DNA from: Argentina anserina
Taxonomy: Eukaryota; Streptophyta; Magnoliopsida; Rosales; Rosaceae
Direction: 5' to 3'
Assembly: GCF_933775445.1 (NCBI RefSeq)
Contig: NC_065873.1
Location: forward strand, 8,680,001 to 8,744,000
Length of the DNA: 64,000 nt
In this document: piece by piece, positions 58,187 to 64,000 of the stretch
Layout: each line of letters begins with the position of its first letter
Position numbering within the stretch: the stretch's first letter is position 1
Notes under the pieces: generated by a model
The model's input: only the letters and a program-made list of their open reading frames with translations
Databases searched by the model: none
What the model was told of the DNA's origin: nothing
Translations under genes and position numbers: made by a program

Positions 58187-59129
58187 AGAGTTACTACATT
58201 TTCATGTACGTGGAGTTGAGGATAAATAATGTTTGAATAAAAGAGCATGATGAGCCAACAAGCTTTGATGCCCTCTCAACTCAACTCAACGCATTGTCAA
58301 ACAATATAAATTGTTGTTATTTTACAAATTATAAGAAGTGTGTACCATTAATTTTCTGGTTAACTTAATCTCATAACATTGTTCTAATAAACGAACATAC
58401 TATTATGTTTCAGCATACTGAAGCATGTGTTATATTACTTATAGACAAGAGCTGAAGAGCATGAACATAGGTAAGATCGAGCTGCATATATATATATATA
58501 TATATACACACACTAACACACACAATATCTTATAGCTTGTGCTGGAGAGTGATTATTCTGCATTCTTAGTTAACTTGGTGCAAGGTAATAATGGCAAGTG
58601 ACTTCATCCCCTTGGTTCCCCTGATTACTTGCCTCTCAAGGTTTATGAAAACCTTTGGAGAAAATTACTGACGATCATATACACTGATAGATGTTCATAT
58701 CTTTTCTGTTCCAACGAAGCTCATGAGTGATGGTCTCAACCATTTTTACGACATGCGCAACTCACATGATATTATGGCGCTAGTAACAAACATATATTAT
58801 TACCTTGTTAAATTAATACCGATTAATTAATAATCTCGCTAAAATAATACTTTTTATCGGTCCCGATTCGGAACTAATGTGGTAAATTAATATTTCGCTA
58901 AATTTGTAAGATAATAGAAATTTAAGAATTCATATAAACCTCATCAAATATATAAATTAATAATGACCTAATTTGTATAATAATTTTTACATTTATGAGG
59001 ATTCATTGAAGAATTTTGTTGAAATAATTATCCTCAATTAAAATAATACAATACATCAGATAATATAATATTTTGAATAATGGTATCCGTGATAAATCCA
59101 ATAATGTGGTGCATGAACAAAAAGTTAAG
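58187..59129. other. intergenic, AT-rich
   Basis: LysM gene 3' UTR then AT-rich sequence. A (TA)n microsatellite followed by (CA)n is at 58487-58520. No gene seen. Confidence 0.5.
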
Positions 59130-60918
59130 GGAGCTTAATTCTATTCATACCTTTCAAAATGACACTTGGACCTTCATCTTTTGCATTGATAGTTTTGATT
59201 TAAGCAATACATATGAAATTACCAAAAAATATATAACAATAAAAATACAAAAAGGGAAATAATTCTTTACTTATCTATTATAAAATACAAATGTAGATAA
59301 TTATTTATTACAAGATAATCCAATATGGGATATCAAATTGCATTAAATGATTTAATTGATTACCTTCTTTTTTGATAAACATCATTAGTCAAAAAATTAA
59401 TGTAGTTAATAAACATCAAATTGAATATAGACAATTTAATGTATAAACTATAAAAGTATCTAGAATATTTCATTAGAGGTTAGAATATTTCATATACGTT
59501 GATGAACAAAACTCGTTAATTAGAGGTTAAAATATTTCATATACGTTGATGTTACTATCAATGAATGAAAAATATAATTTACCAATTTATTATGAATTTA
59601 GAAAACGAGTGGAAGAGTGATCGAATTAATTCGTGAAGATAGTTTGTATGATTATTATGCATTTTTCGAGTTGTATATAATAAATGAATTTGAAATAGAG
59701 TAGGAAATAAATTAATAGGTAGTAGTATGATTTGATATATCAAATTAGATAATGGACATTTTAGGAAAACTTTGGAGGTCTAAATAATATTTTAGGTATC
59801 TAAAACTTTTTTAGAAATAAATTAATAGATAGTATTATTTAAAATTTATTCTATGAGTTGTCTTAGATTGCTAAAATGTTGGAAGTTTGGCCTAAGCTAA
59901 TTTATTAATTTAGTCTAACAATTGTTATATTTAGCAATTTTTCGTCTATTTTATGTGACCTATTTTTTTCGCTAAAAAACTTGCTAGATGTAATTTTTTT
60001 TTCTAAATAATAACAATTCTGCTATGGATGCCCTTAATTAGTGTGCTGTTATTGTCAAATGGCCAGTGTAATCACCTTAGATATAATAAGTCGTAGCCGG
60101 CTAAGTTCTATCTCACACCTTTTTCTTTCCTACACTTTTTTCCTAAGGGAATTTCTATTCATACATTCAAAAATGGTATATAGACCTCCTTAATCAGTAA
60201 ATCTCAATTTTGCTTTTATAGATACCTAAAATACTATATAGACCTCTAAAGTTTTCCTAAAATGTCCATTATCTAATTTGATATATCAAATCATACTACT
60301 ATCTATTAATTTATTTCATACTCTGTGTCAAATTCATTTATTATATACAACTCGAAAAATGCATAATAATCGCATAAACTATCTTCTTGAATTAATTCGA
60401 TCACTATTCCACTCGTTTTCTAAATTCATAATAAATTGGTAAACTATATTTTTCATTAATTGATAATAACATCAACGTATATGAATTATTTTAACCTCTA
60501 ACTAACGAGTTTTGTTCATCAATGTATATGAAATTTTCTAACCTTTAATGAACGAATTTTTTGGGCTCAAATCGAAGTTTATGAGAAAATCTAAATAGTT
60601 ATATAGTTTATACATTAAATCGTCCATGTTCAATTTGATGTTTATCAACTACATTAAATTTTTGACTAATGATGTTTATAAAAAAAAAGATAATCAATTA
60701 AATCATTTAATGCAATTTGATATTTCATTTTAGATTGTCTAGAAACAAATATAAAAATTATTATCTACATTTGTATTTTATAATAGATAAGTAAAAAATT
60801 ATTTTCCTTCTTGTATTTATATTATTATATGTTTTTTTGATAATTTTATAAGTCAACACTATCTAAGAAAAAGATGGAGGTCCAAGTGTCATTTTGAGAA
60901 GTATGAATAGAAGCTCTC
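59130..60918. mobile_element. foldback element with ~700-bp inverted repeats
   Basis: The left end 'gagcttaattctattcatac' (59130) mirrors the right end 'gtatgaatagaagctctc' (60918). The arms (about 59130-59815 and 60200-60918) match inverted almost throughout, for example 'caaaatgacacttggacc', 'cttatctattataaaatacaaatgtagataat', 'aaacatcaaattgaa' and 'aactcgaaaaatgcataataat'. The loop is about 385 bp. A third partial terminus ('tttctattcatacattcaaaaatg', about 60166) sits at the inner edge of the right arm. No transposase is present; the plus frame 59080-59262 is not a gene. Confidence 0.85.
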
Positions 60919-61187
60919 TTTTCTTAATGTTTGGATTTTATCGCAAAAAAAGAAAACTACAAAATGCAATTCTTAGCGTTATAGGTTGAATCACATTGAA
61001 ATGGACACCAAAAAAAAAAACATTATGTGAACGAAACATTTAGGAAAAGTCCCAACCTCTAACACCAAAAATTCATTCAAGAGCCAATTGGAGTCCCACT
61101 GAACGACCTAAATCTCTCCATTTATCATTAGACTCACCCATCACAAATCTACATGAAGGAAAACGTAAAAATGATAGAAAATTGAAT
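60919..61187. other. bL12 gene 3' flank
   Basis: Short AT-rich stretch; probably the 3' UTR of the minus-strand bL12 gene between 61060 and 61187. Nothing else seen. Confidence 0.5.
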
Positions 61188-62702
61188 TCATTCCAATACC
61201 ACAGTAGCACCCAACTCCTTAAGCCTGTCAACAATAGGCCCTGCCTCCTCTTTGGACACACCCTTCTTCAGCACAACAGGAGCCTTCTCCACCAAGTCTT
61301 TAGCGTCTTTTAGTCCCAAATCAGTGAAAGTCCTAACCTCCTTAATGATCTTGATCTTTGCCGCCGCGTCAAACTTCTCGAGCTTGATATCAAATGCAAC
61401 CTTCTCCGCCACCTTAGAGTCTGTGGAAGCAGGCCCAGATTCAGAAGATGCGGAACTCACCCCTGAAATTGCGGGGCCATACCTGTTAAGGCCCATTTTG
61501 AGCCTGAAAAGGATGGAATAATCGTGCCTCTCTATCTTTGTGAGGTCCAAGAGCTCATCAGTAATGCGCTCAAGATTCTTAGTTCGTGTCTCCCTTGCTG
61601 CAATTGCTGTGCAGAGAGTGCGAGAGAGACTGAACGTGGCAGATCTAGATAGGGACCTGCAAGGAACTGTTGTGGTTAAGGACATCCAAAAAATGTAAGG
61701 CATTGCAGTTTGAGCAACAAAGATTCTGCTTATCTGAGTTACAAATTACATTTGCAGAAAGTCAAGAAGTACTGCATGTGTATCTATCAAAACATAACTA
61801 CAGTGTCTCAAGTATTGCAACTGTATGTGTATACCAACATTCATCACCTATCTCCTAGAACAAATATAACCCTTGTGAAACGAAAATTGCCCAGTGTCCT
61901 CTAACTCATTACCTAATCAACCATAAACATATATGCTGTTACTACACAGAACTTTATCTATGAACTCACAGCTCGCTAAAACATATATAGACTGTCAGAA
62001 AACAAATAATTACCTACATACTCGTATTTATCACTGATCTCCCAACTGCATATAGCCCGAGTACAAGCACTATTAAAGATCAAATCATCTACGGTACGGA
62101 CTCTGTCACACAAAATTTTGAAATCCATCTAATGCCATCAAAGAGAAGACACAAAGAACCAATGCAGATTTAAATTCAACAACAACCACAGTACCACCAC
62201 AACAGGACAAGTGCAACGAACCACAACTGAGGATTATACATTTTTAAACTAAAGTTTGATTTTCCACCTCCGAACTTACCCTGATATTTGTTGGGCTATA
62301 GTTCTGGCAGGTGACTGCATTATAGCCTGAAATTTATATCAAGCAAAGAATTAAAATATGAATAACAGACAGAAAAATTACGCAGCATTGATTTCGGTAA
62401 AGTACAAATTGATTAATACTGTACTTGTGGTTTCTTTGAATAGGAACAAGCTCAGGTTTCATGATTAATATTAGAACATATGCCCCAAAAATTGTTTAGG
62501 ATGAAAGATGGATGCAATTTAGCATATGGCATGAGTACAACTTATAGAATAAGTCGGAGGATCTGTTACTCTGATTTAAATTTTACAAAGATACAGATGA
62601 GGGAGGTACCTTGCTTTGAAGATGTTCTGTGGACCCTAAGGTGGTAATAGTGGTTTGAGAAATACGAGCATGACTCAAGAGGCGTCTTAAAGAGCATGCC
62701 AT
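61188..62702 (-). CDS. mitochondrial large-subunit ribosomal protein bL12 (L7/L12)
   Basis: Three coding exons on the minus strand, 62610-62702, 62280-62326 and 61188-61656, give 202 aa in consistent phase. The N-terminus (MACSLRRLLSHARISQ...) is Arg/Ser-rich without acidic residues, a typical mitochondrial presequence. The C-terminal 70 residues are the conserved bL12 domain (EKFDAAAKIKIIKEVRTFT; LGLKDAKDLVEKAP; EAGPIVDRLKELGATVVLE), which forms the ribosomal stalk and recruits translation factors. Residues about 70-90 (ERITDELLDLTKIERHDYSILF) are the N-terminal dimerisation region. A 5'-UTR intron precedes exon 1 (62730-63514). An ATG at 61685 lies in the intron before exon 3 and gives a shorter open frame; I reject it because splicing restores an uninterrupted presequence. 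Plastid L12 is less likely because of the presequence type. Confidence 0.9.
61657..62279 (-). other. intron 2 of bL12 gene
   Basis: 623-bp intron with donor GTAAGT (62279) and acceptor TTGCAG (61657). The plus-strand open frames in it (61670-61858, 61710-61904) are not genes. Confidence 0.75.
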
Positions 62703-63595
62703 CAGAAATCAGAAATTAAATGGATCGCCCTGCACCCTATCGCATGCAAAGTCAACATTAGATACAGAAGCGAAAATGATACTATAACAACTTCATTTTG
62801 TAAATCTCAGTTACTTAAATTCTTAACCGCTTGAGTTTAGCTTTGGTTATACGACTATACGTTTATGCTGTTAGCAAATTTACTAATGAGTAACTAAAAA
62901 AATCAATAAAATTTACAATACTGAACTGTCAAAATAAACAGGTTAAACATCACAGCAGCTCATTTGGTTGATGGTTTGATACCGGAACATACATAATCCT
63001 GCTTAAAAATATATCAATAGCAAAAAATAAATCACATTGTTCAGACTACCTGTGGATGAACTTGATGAACCTTTCCCAGTTTATCAAAGAGTGGAAAAGG
63101 TCCACCAACCTCAATAAGGACGAATATGAACAACAAAATCTCAAAGAGATAAATACAACAACAATTTGGGCACAAAAAAGGGAAGCTGCAAGATATTCCT
63201 ACAGCAAAACAGAAGTATAACCAAGAAACAGTACAGGATACGAGAAATCTCAGTGAAACCCACATATCTCAATCACGAACTTGAGCAACAAAATAGAACA
63301 GTGACTCAGTTCTGAAAGCAAAATCAATGTTTCCATCACTCATTCTCCTAAAGAGACACTGAGATTCCCAATATGAACGGATGATGAAATCAAAATCTCA
63401 TCTTTAACAAAAATAGAATCAGAGAGAATGAAACTCAAAAGGGGTTTATGGGTTTATAAACCCCATTAATTGAATGCCCGAACGAAAATCCAAAATGAGA
63501 ATGATTGGTCTTACCCCCGACAGCTGCACGGACAAGAACTAAGAGAAGTCGAGTGGTATCGCCTTCGGCCTATTCTCTGTGTGTTATGTTTTTGG
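62703..63595 (-). other. bL12 5' UTR with intron
   Basis: A 27-base UTR part (62703-62729) follows an acceptor (GTGCAG, ending at 62730). A matching donor GTAAGA lies at 63514, so a 785-bp intron interrupts the leader and a first non-coding exon starts somewhere near 63590 and ends at 63515. The minus frame at 63041-63265 lies inside this intron and is hydrophobic by chance. Leader introns often enhance expression in plants; that is inference here. Confidence 0.6.
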
Positions 63596-64000
63596 TTAGT
63601 CCCGATTTATAAGTAGGTCCTCCTCTTATGTTTCATTTTCTCAAGTCTTTTTGTTTTTGTACTTGGTTTCCGTTCTGAAAGTTTTGTCATGTTCATCGCG
63701 ACTTGAATTTTGTTGCGGACTAATAATTAGCGGTGTTCCTAGCATTCCATTTACATTAACTTGGCCTAAAAATTTTGTTTTGTAGTTTGTTATACTTTAT
63801 AAAAAAAAATAGAATTTTTTTGAGATACTTCAAAGTTCAAACTAGAAGGGAAGTGGTTCCTTATAAATTCCAAAGGTAGTCATTCGGAGCCTTCATGGCT
63901 TCATTTGTTCTGTCACCATGAATTTCTAGTTATGTCAATTTTTCATGTAATAGTAACTATGTTGGTGAACTATAGCGGATAACTCATCCACAACCAATTG
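63596..64000. other. bL12 upstream region to window end
   Basis: T-rich sequence with no supported gene; presumably the bL12 promoter in its left part. The window ends here. Confidence 0.45.

Noticed and set aside
63041..63265. Hydrophobic minus-strand frame near the window end
   Set aside because: Inside the 5'-UTR intron of the bL12 gene; no signal of selection or motif.

Overview
This window looks like nuclear DNA of a flowering plant, a eudicot and probably a rosid. The genes are intron-rich with GT-AG junctions, intergenic DNA is AT-rich, and the encoded proteins are plant types: a KEA3-type chloroplast K+/H+ antiporter, a HEMA-type plastid glutamyl-tRNA reductase, a plastid MSRB2 and a mitochondrial bL12. 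Retroelement remnants are Ty1/copia and Ty3/gypsy (Tat and Athila-like). A Rosaceae origin is a guess from general sequence flavour; nothing in the window proves it.

Layout. 1-4.4 kb is repeat-derived and ends in a 1.7-kb gypsy LTR. At 4.86-6.37 kb lies a four-exon alpha/beta-hydrolase gene (+). At 7.86-10.06 kb and 18.39-19.72 kb lie two copies of one two-exon plant gene of unknown function (+). The first is frameshifted; the second is intact (404 aa). They are separated by about 7.2 kb of inserted DNA holding a foldback-repeat array (13.2-15.7 kb) and a tRNA-like small element. KEA3 (-) occupies 20.67-30.50 kb with 19 coding exons.

32-50 kb is mostly a retrotransposon graveyard. It holds a degenerate Tat-lineage gypsy element (-) with an intron-bearing antisense ORF (+), an isolated LTR-like block, a 3'-truncated copia element (-) and a small internally deleted copia element with two LTRs. 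The MSRB2 gene (-) sits between the two copia elements. At 50.5-50.9 kb a minisatellite ends in a perfect 34-bp palindrome. A 220-bp inverted repeat (52.2-52.7 kb) lies just upstream of HEMA (+, 52.87-54.88 kb). Then come a 1.28-kb element with long terminal inverted repeats, a small secreted LysM protein gene (+, 57.79-58.19 kb), a 1.8-kb foldback element and the mitochondrial bL12 gene (-, 61.19-62.70 kb, with a 5'-UTR intron to about 63.5 kb).

The genes are independently transcribed. Three are plastid functions (KEA3 in thylakoid ion balance, MSRB2 in protein repair, HEMA in tetrapyrrole synthesis) and one is mitochondrial translation; their proximity need not mean co-function. All splice models were built by eye and checked for phase. 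No RNA gene, CRISPR or bacterial-type signal was seen.
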